A stretch of 64,000 nt of DNA from Paractinoplanes tereljensis (GTDB lineage Bacteria; Actinomycetota; Actinomycetes; Mycobacteriales; Micromonosporaceae), in contig NZ_BOMY01000047.1 in NCBI RefSeq assembly GCF_016862435.1, positions 1 to 64,000 of the forward strand. The letters run 5' to 3'. Both the position numbers and the translations under genes were made by a program. Each line of letters starts with the position of its first letter. The first letter of the stretch is position 1. Of the stretch, positions 1 through 7,276 are shown piece after piece. The notes under the pieces are model-generated. The model was not told the DNA's origin. It ran no database searches and saw nothing but the letters and a program-made list of their open reading frames with translations.

Positions 1-409
1 GGCGCGAATGCGCCGGCTCGGCCGCCATCACCAGGGCGGTGATGCCGGCCAACAGCATGGTGAGCAGGAAGATCTCGGCGGTGGGCAGGCTCCATTTCAG
101 GACGAGTACGCCGAGCAGAGCCGTTACCCCGAGCCCGGCGGCGACACTCGCCTGCACCAGGAACAGCGGAAGGTCCCGTCGCGCGAGGAAGGCCAGGATG
201 AACCCGAGCACCTGACACCCGATGCCGAGCAGGTACGTGCGCTGCCCGGCCAGCCGCACGAGCAGCGCCGGGTCGAAGGTGTGATGCACGGTGGTGCGCG
301 CCGCCGCGGCGGATTGCAGCAGGTTAGCCACGCCATAGGCCAAGATCATGGCGGCGAGGAAGAACCAGCCGGAGGACACCACCTGACGCACGATAGACGA
401 GTTCCCCAC
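1..409 (-). CDS. Multi-pass membrane protein, C-terminus cut by window edge
   Basis: About 136 codons are visible, reading leftwards off the window. The translation has four clear hydrophobic segments (roughly residues 12-32, 56-72, 76-97 and 105-125) separated by short polar turns, and contains HHTFDPALLVRLAGQRTYL between the first two. The pattern of short closely spaced helices resembles the DMT/EamA transporter superfamily, but no substrate can be given. I chose the GTG at 409 because the reading frame opens there (V-G-N-S-S-I-V-R-Q) just after a GGAGG; that spacing is too short for a normal ribosome site, so GTGs at 391, 382 or 379, or a leaderless start, are alternatives. It faces away from hisN, which ends at 495. 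Confidence 0.7.
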   Translation of the reverse strand, partial: MGNSSIVRQVVSSGWFFLAAMILAYGVANLLQSAAAARTTVHHTFDPALLVRLAGQRTYLLGIGCQVLGFILAFLARRDLPLFLVQASVAAGLGVTALLGVLVLKWSLPTAEIFLLTMLLAGITALVMAAEPAHSR

Positions 410-494
410 ACCTCCGAGCGGCTAACCCCCAACCTGGCAAACCCTTTTGTCGGTATTTGCCCCCACCCCATGCGTCCTGCGTGATCTTCGGGGG

Positions 495-1298
495 TCAGCG
501 TCGGGGCGAGACAAGCGCCGTAAGGATGGTTTCGTGGAGGAGACCGTTGGTGGCGATCGCCGCGGTCTTGTCACCGGGCGGCCGCCCGGTCAGCTCGGTG
601 ATGGTGCCGCCCGCCTCGGTGACGATCGGGATCAGCGCGGCCACGTCCCAGAGTGACAGCTCCGGCTCGATCATGATGTCCAGGGCGCCCTCGGCCAGCA
701 GCATGTACCCGTAGAAGTCGCCGTAGGCCCGGCTCCGCCAGGCGTTGAGCGCGAGATCGACGACCGGCTCGAGGCGACCGGTGTCGGCCCAGCCGGTCAG
801 GCTGGCGTAACAGAAGCTGGCGTCGGCGAGCCGGCCGACCCGGGAGACGTTGATCCGGGTGGCCGCGTGCTGGTGCTTCCCGGCGAACGCCCCGTGCCCG
901 CGCGCCGCCCACCAGCGTCGTCCCAGCGCCGGCGCCGAGACCAGCCCGGCCACCGGGGTGTCCCCCTCGAGCAGCGCGATGAGCGTGCCCCAGATCGGCA
1001 CCCCGCGCACGTAGTTCTTGGTGCCGTCGATCGGGTCGATCACCCACCGCCGGGTGCCCGGGCCGGCCGCCGCCTCGGTGCGCCCGAACTCCTCCCCGAC
1101 CACGCCGTCGCGCGGCCGGGCCCGGGCGAGCGTGGCCCGGATGGCCTGCTCGACGGCCGTGTCGGCGTCGGAGACCGGGGTGAGGTCGGGCTTCGACTCC
1201 ACCCGCAGGTCGAGTGCCCGGAACCGGCTCATCGAGATCGAGTCGGCGGTGTCCGCGAGCAGGTGAGCGAGCGAGAGGTCGTCGGCATATCCGGCCAT
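495..1298 (-). CDS. hisN: Histidinol-phosphatase, inositol-monophosphatase family
   Basis: Member of the Mg-dependent, Li-sensitive inositol monophosphatase superfamily, probably the HisN type that dephosphorylates histidinol phosphate in histidine synthesis. Visible family motifs are KPDLTPVSDAD near residue 36, GEEFG at 68-72, the metal-binding DPIDGTKNY at 88-96 and WDVAALIPIVTEAGG near 219. Length (267 aa) is normal for the family. The ATG at 1298 was preferred; an in-frame GTG at 1307 would add three residues, and neither has a strong ribosome site. The gene lies 18 bp after rsgA on the same strand, so aroA-rsgA-hisN looks like one operon. The HisN call over a general inositol phosphatase rests on this actinobacterial context and is an inference. 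Confidence 0.85.
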   Translation of the reverse strand: MAGYADDLSLAHLLADTADSISMSRFRALDLRVESKPDLTPVSDADTAVEQAIRATLARARPRDGVVGEEFGRTEAAAGPGTRRWVIDPIDGTKNYVRGVPIWGTLIALLEGDTPVAGLVSAPALGRRWWAARGHGAFAGKHQHAATRINVSRVGRLADASFCYASLTGWADTGRLEPVVDLALNAWRSRAYGDFYGYMLLAEGALDIMIEPELSLWDVAALIPIVTEAGGTITELTGRPPGDKTAAIATNGLLHETILTALVSPRR

Positions 1299-1316
1299 GG
1301 CTGGCACGGTAGCCGG

Positions 1317-2453
1317 TCAGGCCGGGAGTTCCGTGTCGGGGTGGTCGCGGTGGTCCAGGTCGCCGGCTCGGGAGGCGAGCAGGCGGCGGTAGGAGGCCAG
1401 CCGCCGCGGGTCGGCCTTGCCGCCGGCCACCCAGGCGTCCAGCCGGCACTCGAGGTCGTTGCCGGTGTGACCGCAGTTGGGCTGGTCTTCCAGGGTGCCC
1501 TCGACCAGGTCGGGGAAGCCGTGCAGCAGGCTCTCGGCGCTCACGTGGGCCAGGCCGAAGCTGCGGATGCCGGGGGTGTCGATGATCCAGCCCGGATCTT
1601 TGCGGGACCGGCCCACCGGTGGCAGCCGCAGGGCCACCGCGCTGGTCGAGGTGTGCCGCCCCTTGCCGATCGCGGAGACCACGCCGACCGCGCGCAAAGC
1701 GTCCGGGACCAGGCGGTTGACCAGCGTGGACTTGCCGACCCCGGAGTGGCCGACCATCACCGAGATCTGCCCGGCCAGGCGCTGGCGCAGCTCGGCCAGG
1801 TCGCTGTCGGGCTGGATCAGCACGTGCGGCAGGTCGAGCTCGGCGTAGTAGTCGAGAACCTCGGCCGGCCCGGCCAGGTCGGCCTTGGTCAGGCACAGCA
1901 GCGGCTCGATGCCGGCGTCGTAGGCCGCCACCAGGCAGCGGTCGATGAAGCCGGTGCGCGGCGTCGGGTCGGCCAGCGCGCTGACGATCACCAGCTGGTC
2001 GGCGTTGGCCACCACCACCCGTTCCAGCCGGCCCTCGGGGGTGGTGTCGTCGTCGTCCGCGGTGCGGCGCAGCACCGACGTGCGCTCGCTGATCCGGACG
2101 ATGCGGGCCAGCGCGCCGGGCGCCCCCGTCACGTCACCGACCAGCGCCACCCGGTCGCCGACCACCACCGACTTGCGGCCCAGCTCGCGGGCCCGCATCG
2201 CGGTGATGATCGGGTCGTCGAGCGAGCCGTCCTCCCGGAAGCAGCCGTATCGGCCGCGGTCGACGGTGATGACCAGCGCGTCGACCGCGTCGTCGTGCTT
2301 CGGCCGGGTGCGGGTGCGCGGGCGCGACGATCGGCCCGGCCGGATCCGGACGTCGTCCTCGTCGTACTCCCGCTTGCGTCCTGGCAGGTCTAGCTCCTCG
2401 CCACGAGTCCCGCCCAGAGTTCGGGGAACTCGGGCAACGTCTTCGACGTACAC
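1317..2453 (-). CDS. rsgA: Ribosome small-subunit-dependent GTPase A
   Basis: Circularly permuted GTPase that helps mature the 30S subunit. The permuted order is visible: G4 TKAD at residues 189-192, then G1 GHSGVGKST at 235-243, then G3 DTPG at 292-295, followed by a Cys/His zinc cluster (CGHTGNDLEC, 327-336). A basic Arg-rich N-terminal tail (about 34-52) precedes the OB-fold part. The start is awkward: no ATG, GTG or TTG lies near the conserved N-terminus (REYDEDDVRIRPG), and the first upstream in-frame option is the GTG at 2453, inside aroA with a 64-bp overlap and no clear ribosome site. A non-canonical CTG at 2387, just past the aroA stop, is possible. Function is secure; the start is not. 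Confidence 0.88.
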   Translation of the reverse strand: MYVEDVARVPRTLGGTRGEELDLPGRKREYDEDDVRIRPGRSSRPRTRTRPKHDDAVDALVITVDRGRYGCFREDGSLDDPIITAMRARELGRKSVVVGDRVALVGDVTGAPGALARIVRISERTSVLRRTADDDDTTPEGRLERVVVANADQLVIVSALADPTPRTGFIDRCLVAAYDAGIEPLLCLTKADLAGPAEVLDYYAELDLPHVLIQPDSDLAELRQRLAGQISVMVGHSGVGKSTLVNRLVPDALRAVGVVSAIGKGRHTSTSAVALRLPPVGRSRKDPGWIIDTPGIRSFGLAHVSAESLLHGFPDLVEGTLEDQPNCGHTGNDLECRLDAWVAGGKADPRRLASYRRLLASRAGDLDHRDHPDTELPA

Positions 2454-3682
2454 GCTACGTCGGTCAGGTTTACCCCTGGCACGGCGAGTCCGATAACCGC
2501 CGCGGCGTGCGCCATCCGGTGGTCGGCGTAGGTCTCGAAAGAGGTCGCCCGCAGCGGCTGCGGCTCGATGCGCAGGCCGTCGGGGAACTCGGTGATCCCG
2601 GCGCCGGCCTTGCTCAGTTCGGCGGCGAGCGCGGCGATGCGGTCGGTCTCGTGGCCGCGGATGTGCGCCACCCCGCGCAGCTCGCTCGGGCCCTCGGCGA
2701 GCGCGGCCAGCGCCGAGATCACCGGGGTCAGCTCGCTCACCTCGGACAGGTCGGCGGTGATGCCGCGCAGCGTGCCGGTGCCGCGCACGGTCAGGCCCTC
2801 GGGGCCCTGGGACACCTCGGCCCCCAGCGAGGTGAGCAGCTCGGCCAGCCGGCCGACCGGTTGCCAGCTCTCGGCCGGCCAGCCGGCCAGCGTCACGGCT
2901 CCGCCGGTGACCATGGCGGCCGCGAAGAAGGGCGCGGCACCGGAGAGGTCGGGCTCGATCACCCAGGTGCGCCCGGTCAGCGGACCCGGCTCGACGGTCC
3001 ACACGTCGGGCACCGACTCGTCGACCGCGGCCCCGGCGGCGCGCAGCATGTGCGTGGTCATCCGCAGGTGTGGCGCGGACGGCACCGGTGGACCCTCGTG
3101 CCGCAGCACCAGGCCCTTGGTGAAGCGCGGCGCGGACAGCAGCAGCCCGGAGACGAACTGGCTGGACGCCGAGGCGTCGATCACCGCCTCGCCGCCCTCG
3201 ACCAGGCCGGCGCCGTGCACGGTGAGCGGCAGGCCGCCGGTCGCGGACGCGTCGATCGACACGCCGAGCGAGCGCAGGGCCTCGATGATCGGGCGCAGCG
3301 GCCGGTTGCGGGCGTGCGGGTCGCCGTCGAACTCGACCACGCCCTCGGCCAGCGCGGCGGCCGGCGGCAGGAACCGCATGATCGTGCCGGCCAGGCCGAC
3401 GTCGACCCGGGCGGGACCACGCAGCGGGCCGGGCTCGACCGGCCACCGCTCGGCGTCGGTGGTGTCGATCGCGACGCCGAGCGCGCGCAGCCCGGCCGCC
3501 ATCAGCTCGGTGTCACGCGCGCGCAGCGGCCGCTCGATCACCGACGGGCCGTCGGACAGGGCGGACAGGATCAGCGCACGAGCGGTCATCGACTTGGAGC
3601 CGGGGAGCCGCACAACCGTGCTGACCGGGGCCGACGCGGTCGGGGCGAGCCAGGGGCGAGGTTCAGCAGTCACGGTGGCCAT
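2390..3682 (-). CDS. aroA: 3-phosphoshikimate 1-carboxyvinyltransferase (EPSP synthase)
   Basis: Sixth step of the shikimate pathway: joins phosphoenolpyruvate to shikimate 3-phosphate. The 430-residue product has the N-terminal substrate loop GSKSMTARAL (28-37), LAGTIMRFLPP (97-107, the PEP-loop region, usually NAGTAMRPL), ASSQFVSGLLLSAP in the middle, EPDLSGAAPFFAAA with the conserved Asp, and TYADHRMAHA near the C-terminus. The ATG at 3682 gives the usual actinobacterial N-terminus. The 3' end overlaps the proposed rsgA start, suggesting translational coupling, and the SRAP gene diverges 78 bp upstream. Confidence 0.96.
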   Translation of the reverse strand: MATVTAEPRPWLAPTASAPVSTVVRLPGSKSMTARALILSALSDGPSVIERPLRARDTELMAAGLRALGVAIDTTDAERWPVEPGPLRGPARVDVGLAGTIMRFLPPAAALAEGVVEFDGDPHARNRPLRPIIEALRSLGVSIDASATGGLPLTVHGAGLVEGGEAVIDASASSQFVSGLLLSAPRFTKGLVLRHEGPPVPSAPHLRMTTHMLRAAGAAVDESVPDVWTVEPGPLTGRTWVIEPDLSGAAPFFAAAMVTGGAVTLAGWPAESWQPVGRLAELLTSLGAEVSQGPEGLTVRGTGTLRGITADLSEVSELTPVISALAALAEGPSELRGVAHIRGHETDRIAALAAELSKAGAGITEFPDGLRIEPQPLRATSFETYADHRMAHAAAVIGLAVPGVNLTDVACTSKTLPEFPELWAGLVARS

Positions 3683-3760
3683 TGTGCCGTCGCGGTACGA
3701 CACTTTCGCGGCGTATTCCCGCCCCCCGGGATCGTGTCGGAAGGCGTACCGTACCGACTC

Positions 3761-4441
3761 ATGTGCGGGCGGTACGCGACGACGCGGAGCGAGGCCGACC
3801 TCAGCGACCTCTTCGACGCCGCCGACGTCACCGAGGGACTGGGGCCGAGCTGGAACGTCGCGCCCACCGATCCGGTCCCGCTGGTGCGCATCTCGGCGAG
3901 CCACGACGGCAAGCGAGTGCTCGACACCGCGCGCTGGGGTCTGCTGCCGCCGTGGGCCGCCGACCAGCGCGGTGGCGCGAAAATGATCAATGCCCGCTCC
4001 GAGACGGTGGCCACCTCCCCGGCCTTCGCACCGTCGTTCGCCCGCCGCCGGTGCCTGGTCCCGGCCGACGGGTGGTTCGAGTGGGTTCGCACCGGCAAGG
4101 AGCGCCAGGCGTTCTACATGACCCCGGCCGACGGCTCGGCGCTCGCGCTGGCCGGCATCTGGTCGCCGTGGGGCCCGGAGAAAATGCTCACCTGCAGCGT
4201 GCTGACCACCGCCGCGCGTGGCGGCCTGGCCCGGGTGCACGACCGGATGCCGCTGATCCTGCCGCCCGAGCGCTGGTCCGACTGGCTGGCCGGCGGCGGC
4301 GAGGCCGACGCGCTGCTACAGCCGATGACCGAGCGTGAACTCGCTGCGATCACGGTCCGTCCGGTGGGCCCCGCGGTCGGCAATGTGCGCAACAACGGAC
4401 CCGAACTGGTGCAGCCCGTCGCGGAGGCAACGCTCTTCTGA
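3761..4441 (+). CDS. SOS-response-associated peptidase (SRAP, YedK/HMCES-like)
   Basis: The protein begins Met-Cys-Gly-Arg-Tyr; in this family Cys2 becomes N-terminal after Met removal and forms a thiazolidine crosslink with abasic sites in single-stranded DNA. Other signature residues are present: N32 in WNVAPTDPVP, RWGLLPPWA (58-66), INARSET (76-82), E107 in VPADGWFEW and H160 in HDRMPLIL. Length of 226 is normal. It is divergent from aroA with 78 bp between starts. I see no convincing LexA box there, so SOS control is not supported here. In M. tuberculosis an SRAP gene (Rv3226c) also lies beside aroA and rsgA, as I recall. Confidence 0.95.
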   Translation: MCGRYATTRSEADLSDLFDAADVTEGLGPSWNVAPTDPVPLVRISASHDGKRVLDTARWGLLPPWAADQRGGAKMINARSETVATSPAFAPSFARRRCLVPADGWFEWVRTGKERQAFYMTPADGSALALAGIWSPWGPEKMLTCSVLTTAARGGLARVHDRMPLILPPERWSDWLAGGGEADALLQPMTERELAAITVRPVGPAVGNVRNNGPELVQPVAEATLF

Positions 4442-4633
4442 ATTCTTCATGATCAACAACGGGCTTTGTCGAGATATGTGCGCATTTTCAAAGGCGAACT
4501 TTGTTTCGAGATAGATAAGCCCCTTGTTCTGATCTTCTACCGTGCGATAGAAACCAGCGCCGGAGTGGTGCCGGTTCGCACGGTGCGGACAGGCCACCAC
4601 ATGCTGTACCGGTCCCACGGGGGAGGTGGGCTG

Positions 4634-5029
4634 ATGACACGGGCTCGTATGCCGCGTCCGCACGAAGTGGCTATCGCTCGACGCGATCCACGACTGCTCG
4701 AGGCGATCGAGGAACGCCGCACCGATGAGGCTTGGCGCACTAGAGGTGCCTGCCGGAGCGTCGATCCAGAAACCTTTTTTCCGGCTCCGAACGAGCCGTC
4801 CGAGAGTGCCATATCGCTCTGCGGGACGTGCACGGTGCAGGGGCCCTGTCTGGCCTGGGCTCTACAGGTCGGCGACTGTCACGGGGTCTGGGGCGGCACC
4901 ACGCCGCGCGAGCGCCGCGCGATGCTCGTCGCCTGGCGAGAACGCGTTCGTCCGGACGGCACCGCCGTCGAGGACGACGCCGATGAAGAGGATCGCCGGC
5001 TGCTCACGTTAATCCCGTTGAGTCGCTGA
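4634..5029 (+). CDS. WhiB-family iron-sulfur regulator (Wbl protein)
   Basis: WhiB-like proteins carry a [4Fe-4S] cluster and modulate transcription by binding the principal sigma factor. Four cysteines are in the family spacing: C40, C63, C66 and C72 (Cys-X22-Cys-X2-Cys-X5-Cys), followed by the beta-turn GVWGG (84-88) and a basic PRERR stretch. At 131 aa it is longer than WhiB1, with a 30-residue charged N-terminal arm and an acidic C-terminal tail (EDDADEEDRR). The ATG at 4634 was chosen over longer frames because of the GGGAGGTGG just upstream. I cannot assign it to a named Wbl class; it lacks the AT-hook seen in WhiB7. The 190-bp AT-richer upstream gap probably holds its promoter. Confidence 0.9.
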   Translation: MTRARMPRPHEVAIARRDPRLLEAIEERRTDEAWRTRGACRSVDPETFFPAPNEPSESAISLCGTCTVQGPCLAWALQVGDCHGVWGGTTPRERRAMLVAWRERVRPDGTAVEDDADEEDRRLLTLIPLSR

Positions 5030-5062
5030 TCCGTTGGTCGGCACTGCTGCTTTCATAGGGCG

Positions 5063-5665
5063 GTGACCAGCACCGAAATCGACACGCCGCGCGGGCCGGC
5101 CGGGATTCGCATCATCGAACCGGCCGGCTCGCCCGTCAGTCTGCTCTTTCTCGGCCACGGGGCCGGCGGTGGCGTCGACGCGCCCGACCTGATCGCGGTG
5201 CGCGACGTGGCCTCGGCGGCGGGCGTCCGGGTGGTGCTCGTCACCCAGCCCTATCGTGTCGCCGGTCGCCGGGCGCCCGCGCCGGCCGGGCAACTGGACG
5301 AGGCATGGACGGCGGTGATCGAGCACTACCGCGTACCCACCCTGCCGTTGATCTTTGGCGGGCGGTCCAGCGGAGCGCGAGTCGCCTGCCGCACCGCTTC
5401 CACGCTCGGCGCCGCGGGGGTTCTCGCCCTGGCGTTTCCGCTGCATCCGCCGGGTAAGCCGGACAAGAGCCGGGCCGGCGAGCTGCCCGTCGACGTGCCC
5501 ACCCTGGTCCTGAACGGTGACCGCGACCCGTTCGGCGTGCCCACCCCGACCGCCTCCGTCGAGGTAGCCGTGCGCCCCGGCGCAACCCACGACCTCCGCA
5601 AGGACGTGACCGGCACCGCCACCCTCGCCCTCACTTGGCTCCGCCAACACGGCTGGGCTTCTTGA
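5063..5665 (+). CDS. Alpha/beta hydrolase of the KANL3/Tex30-like type
   Basis: A 200-residue single-domain alpha/beta hydrolase. Visible features are the oxyanion-loop segment LLFLGHGAGGG (about 28-38), a nucleophile-elbow region FGGRSSGARVA (about 97-107) with Ser in G-G-R-S-S-G, the Asp-bearing LVLNGDRDPFG and a late His in GATHDL. This matches the small dienelactone-hydrolase/KANL3-Tex30 relatives, whose substrates are mostly unknown. The GTG at 5063 opens the frame shortly after the WhiB gene (33 bp), so cotranscription is possible. The stop is directly followed by the SigR-type promoter of the next gene. Confidence 0.78.
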   Translation: MTSTEIDTPRGPAGIRIIEPAGSPVSLLFLGHGAGGGVDAPDLIAVRDVASAAGVRVVLVTQPYRVAGRRAPAPAGQLDEAWTAVIEHYRVPTLPLIFGGRSSGARVACRTASTLGAAGVLALAFPLHPPGKPDKSRAGELPVDVPTLVLNGDRDPFGVPTPTASVEVAVRPGATHDLRKDVTGTATLALTWLRQHGWAS

Positions 5666-5691
5666 GGAATGCCGGGCCGGGACAAACGGTT
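5666..5691 (+). promoter_or_regulatory. SigR-type promoter (autoregulatory) of sigR-rsrA
   Basis: GGAAT at 5666-5670, an 18-base spacer and GTT at 5689-5691 match the known SigR/SigH consensus (GGAAT-N18/19-GTT). It sits about 42 bp upstream of the long-form sigR start at 5733, where an autoregulated promoter is expected from Streptomyces SigR. Confidence 0.85.
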
Positions 5692-5732
5692 GTAAGACCC
5701 GCGAGCTTGTCCGGCGAGAGGGGTTTGAGCAG

Positions 5733-6515
5733 GTGCGAGCCGAAGTCAGGTACAAGGACCGCGAGGTCGACCGGGTGCAGAAGCTGTTGTCCGCCCCGGA
5801 ATGGCCCGCGACGGAAACCACGCCATTGGTGAGTGTCAGCACACCGGCGGTTTTCTCAGCGTCTACTGGGGCACTACCCGTATCCTCGGCACGGCAGTCG
5901 AGGGGAGAGCTGAGGGTGGCCCAGACAGAGCGTACGGAGGAGCGCCGCGCGCGCTTCGAGCGGGACGCGTTGCCTTTCGTGGACCAGCTATACGCAGCCG
6001 GCCTGCGGATGACGCGCAATCCGGCCGACGCGGAAGACCTGGTGCAGGAGACGTTCTTGAAGGCGTTCTCTGCGTTTCACCAGTTCGAGGAGGGCACCAA
6101 CCTCAAGGCGTGGCTGTACCGCATCCTGACGAACACCTACATCAACTCCTACCGGCGCAAGCAGCGTCAGCCCGTCCAGGCTCCGACCGAGGAGATCACG
6201 GACTGGCAGCTGGCGTCATCGGAGTCGCACACGTCGGTGGGTCTGCGGTCGGCCGAGACCGAGGCGCTGGACCGCCTGCCGGACAGCGACATCAAGGACG
6301 CGCTCCAGCAGTTGCCGGAGGATTTCCGGCTTGCCGTCTATCTTGCCGACGTCGAGGGTTTCTCCTACAAGGAGATCGCCGACATCATGGGTACCCCGAT
6401 CGGCACGGTCATGTCCCGGCTGCACCGCGGCCGTCGCAATTTGCGTAAGCTCCTCGAGCAATACGCCGCCGACCGGGGCATCACCCGGACAGCATCGGAA
6501 CCGCAGGAGGCGTGA
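5733..6515 (+). CDS. sigR: Thiol-oxidative-stress sigma factor SigR (ECF sigma), long and short start
   Basis: ECF sigma factor directing the disulfide-stress regulon. Region 2 is seen in DALPFVDQLYAAGLRMTRNPADAEDLVQET and the following WLYRILTNTYINSYRR; region 4 in LPEDFRLAVYLADVEGFSYKEIADIM with the recognition helix TPIGTVMSRLHRGRRNLRKLL. Two starts are plausible: GTG at 5733 (260 aa) and GTG at 5916 (199 aa, M-A-Q-T-E-R-T, preceded by GGGGAG). The latter fits the core protein. The 61-residue extension is low-complexity and recalls the unstable SigR' isoform described in Streptomyces. rsrA follows after 6 bp, giving the usual sigma/anti-sigma operon, under the SigR promoter at 5666. Confidence 0.93.
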   Translation: MRAEVRYKDREVDRVQKLLSAPEWPATETTPLVSVSTPAVFSASTGALPVSSARQSRGELRVAQTERTEERRARFERDALPFVDQLYAAGLRMTRNPADAEDLVQETFLKAFSAFHQFEEGTNLKAWLYRILTNTYINSYRRKQRQPVQAPTEEITDWQLASSESHTSVGLRSAETEALDRLPDSDIKDALQQLPEDFRLAVYLADVEGFSYKEIADIMGTPIGTVMSRLHRGRRNLRKLLEQYAADRGITRTASEPQEA

Positions 6516-6521
6516 GGCGAG

Positions 6522-6809
6522 ATGAGCGGCGTGAACGGCGAGGAACTCGAGCCTGATTGCGGCTTCGTCCTCAACGAGGTTTATCTCTACCTCGACCTGG
6601 AGTGCAGCGAGGACCGGCGAACGCTGATCCAGAAGCACCTGGACGACTGCACGCGATGCCTGCGCGAGTACGGCATCGAGCACGAGGTGAAGGCCCTGGT
6701 GGCCCGTTGCTGCGGCGACGAGACGGCTCCGCGAGAGTTGCGCGAGCGGTTGCGAATCAAGCTGGACCAGCTGGAAGTGCAGGTAGAGACCAGGGAGTAC
6801 CTTCCCTGA
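6522..6809 (+). CDS. rsrA: Redox-sensitive zinc anti-sigma factor RsrA
   Basis: Zinc-binding anti-sigma (ZAS) factor that holds SigR when reduced and releases it on disulfide formation. The 95-residue product has C13, H39, C43 and C46 in the HLDDCTRC motif, plus C63-C64 further on. These match the Streptomyces RsrA pattern (C11, H37, C41, C44 and C61-C62) with a uniform two-residue offset. The ATG at 6522 follows GGAGG and a short spacer. It is the second gene of the sigR operon, and transcription probably ends at the hairpin starting at 6821. Confidence 0.95.
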   Translation: MSGVNGEELEPDCGFVLNEVYLYLDLECSEDRRTLIQKHLDDCTRCLREYGIEHEVKALVARCCGDETAPRELRERLRIKLDQLEVQVETREYLP

Positions 6810-6820
6810 CAGACGACGAA

Positions 6821-6842
6821 GGCCCGGCGTGATCGCCGGGCC
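6821..6842 (+). terminator. Rho-independent terminator after sigR-rsrA
   Basis: Perfect 9-bp GC stem (GGCCCGGCG with CGCCGGGCC) around a TGAT loop, followed by TTTCGTATTT. It lies 11 bp after the rsrA stop and 12 bp before the convergent bL37 stop, so it may serve both strands. Confidence 0.85.
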
Positions 6843-6854
6843 TTTCGTATTTGC

Positions 6855-6929
6855 TCAGCTGTTTGGGCGCTTGCCGTGGTTGGCGGCGCTCTTCTTGCGG
6901 GCCTTCTTCTTGCGCGACTTCTTAGCCAT
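6855..6929 (-). CDS. Actinobacterial 50S ribosomal protein bL37 (24 aa)
   Basis: A 24-residue, extremely basic protein: it opens MAKKSRKKKARKKS and ends NHGKRPNS. The size, Lys/Arg content and NHGKRPN tail match bL37, the tiny actinobacterial large-subunit protein found in mycobacterial ribosome structures. An AGGAG lies seven bases before the ATG at 6929. The gene is shorter than most gene-finder limits and is easily missed. It is encoded opposite to rsrA and to the biotin-carrier gene. Confidence 0.88.
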   Translation of the reverse strand: MAKKSRKKKARKKSAANHGKRPNS

Positions 6930-7028
6930 GGTGAACTCCTGTTCGTTGCATGTTTCCCGGCCCGATCGTAGTCGGCGTGCCGAGCCGGGCCGGACTCGGC
7001 CGGACTGAGATCCGTGATTTGATGGCCT

Positions 7029-7042
7029 GAACGAACGTTCGA
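7029..7042. promoter_or_regulatory. LexA-box-like palindrome GAAC-N4-GTTC
   Basis: GAAC at 7029-7032, GAAC at 7033-7036 and GTTC-GA at 7037-7042 fit the Gram-positive SOS box core (CGAAC-N4-GTTCG) except for the first base. It overlaps the region just before the GAGGAGG ribosome site of the biotin-carrier gene. Binding by LexA is inference only. Confidence 0.4.
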
Positions 7043-7056
7043 CGAGGAGGGTTCCG

Positions 7057-7272
7057 ATGGCGGACGAGATCCGGGCCGAGATGGTGGCCAACGTGTGGAA
7101 AGTCGTGGCGTCCGCCGGGGACACCGTCGCCGAGGGCGACACCCTCGTGATTCTCGAGTCGATGAAGATGGAGATCCCGGTGCTCGCCGAGTCCGAGGGC
7201 ACGGTCAACGAGCTGGCCGTGCACGAGGGCGACGTGGTGCAGGAGGGTGACCTGATCGCGGTCATCGGCTAG
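7057..7272 (+). CDS. Biotin/lipoyl-attachment carrier protein (TB7.3-like)
   Basis: A 71-residue stand-alone biotinyl/lipoyl domain. The modification motif ESMKMEIPV (34-42) places the acceptor lysine at K37, with Met on both sides as in biotin carboxyl carrier domains. The flanking beta-strand pattern (EGDTLVILE ... EGTVNELAVHEGDVVQEGDLIAV) spans the full domain, with no catalytic part. A strong GAGGAGG precedes the ATG. In mycobacteria the homologue Rv3221c (TB7.3) is also next to the RsrA-type gene and PdtaS, so the context supports the call. Its partner carboxylase is not in this window. Confidence 0.92.
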   Translation: MADEIRAEMVANVWKVVASAGDTVAEGDTLVILESMKMEIPVLAESEGTVNELAVHEGDVVQEGDLIAVIG

Positions 7273-7276
7273 CGGT

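Noticed and set aside
8..484. Plus-strand frame at the left edge
   Set aside because: Polar Gly/Glu/Arg-rich without motif; the minus-strand frame shows regular membrane helices.
1317..3446. Apparent fusion of a low-complexity N-terminus with RsgA
   Set aside because: The upstream part is the out-of-frame reading of aroA; only the RsgA part is protein-like.
3683..3760. LexA box expected before the SRAP gene
   Set aside because: No CGAAC-N4-GTTCG match in the divergent gap.
5797..5830. Second SigR-type promoter in front of the short sigR start
   Set aside because: A GGAAT is present, but no GTT lies at 18-19 bases, so it does not meet the consensus.
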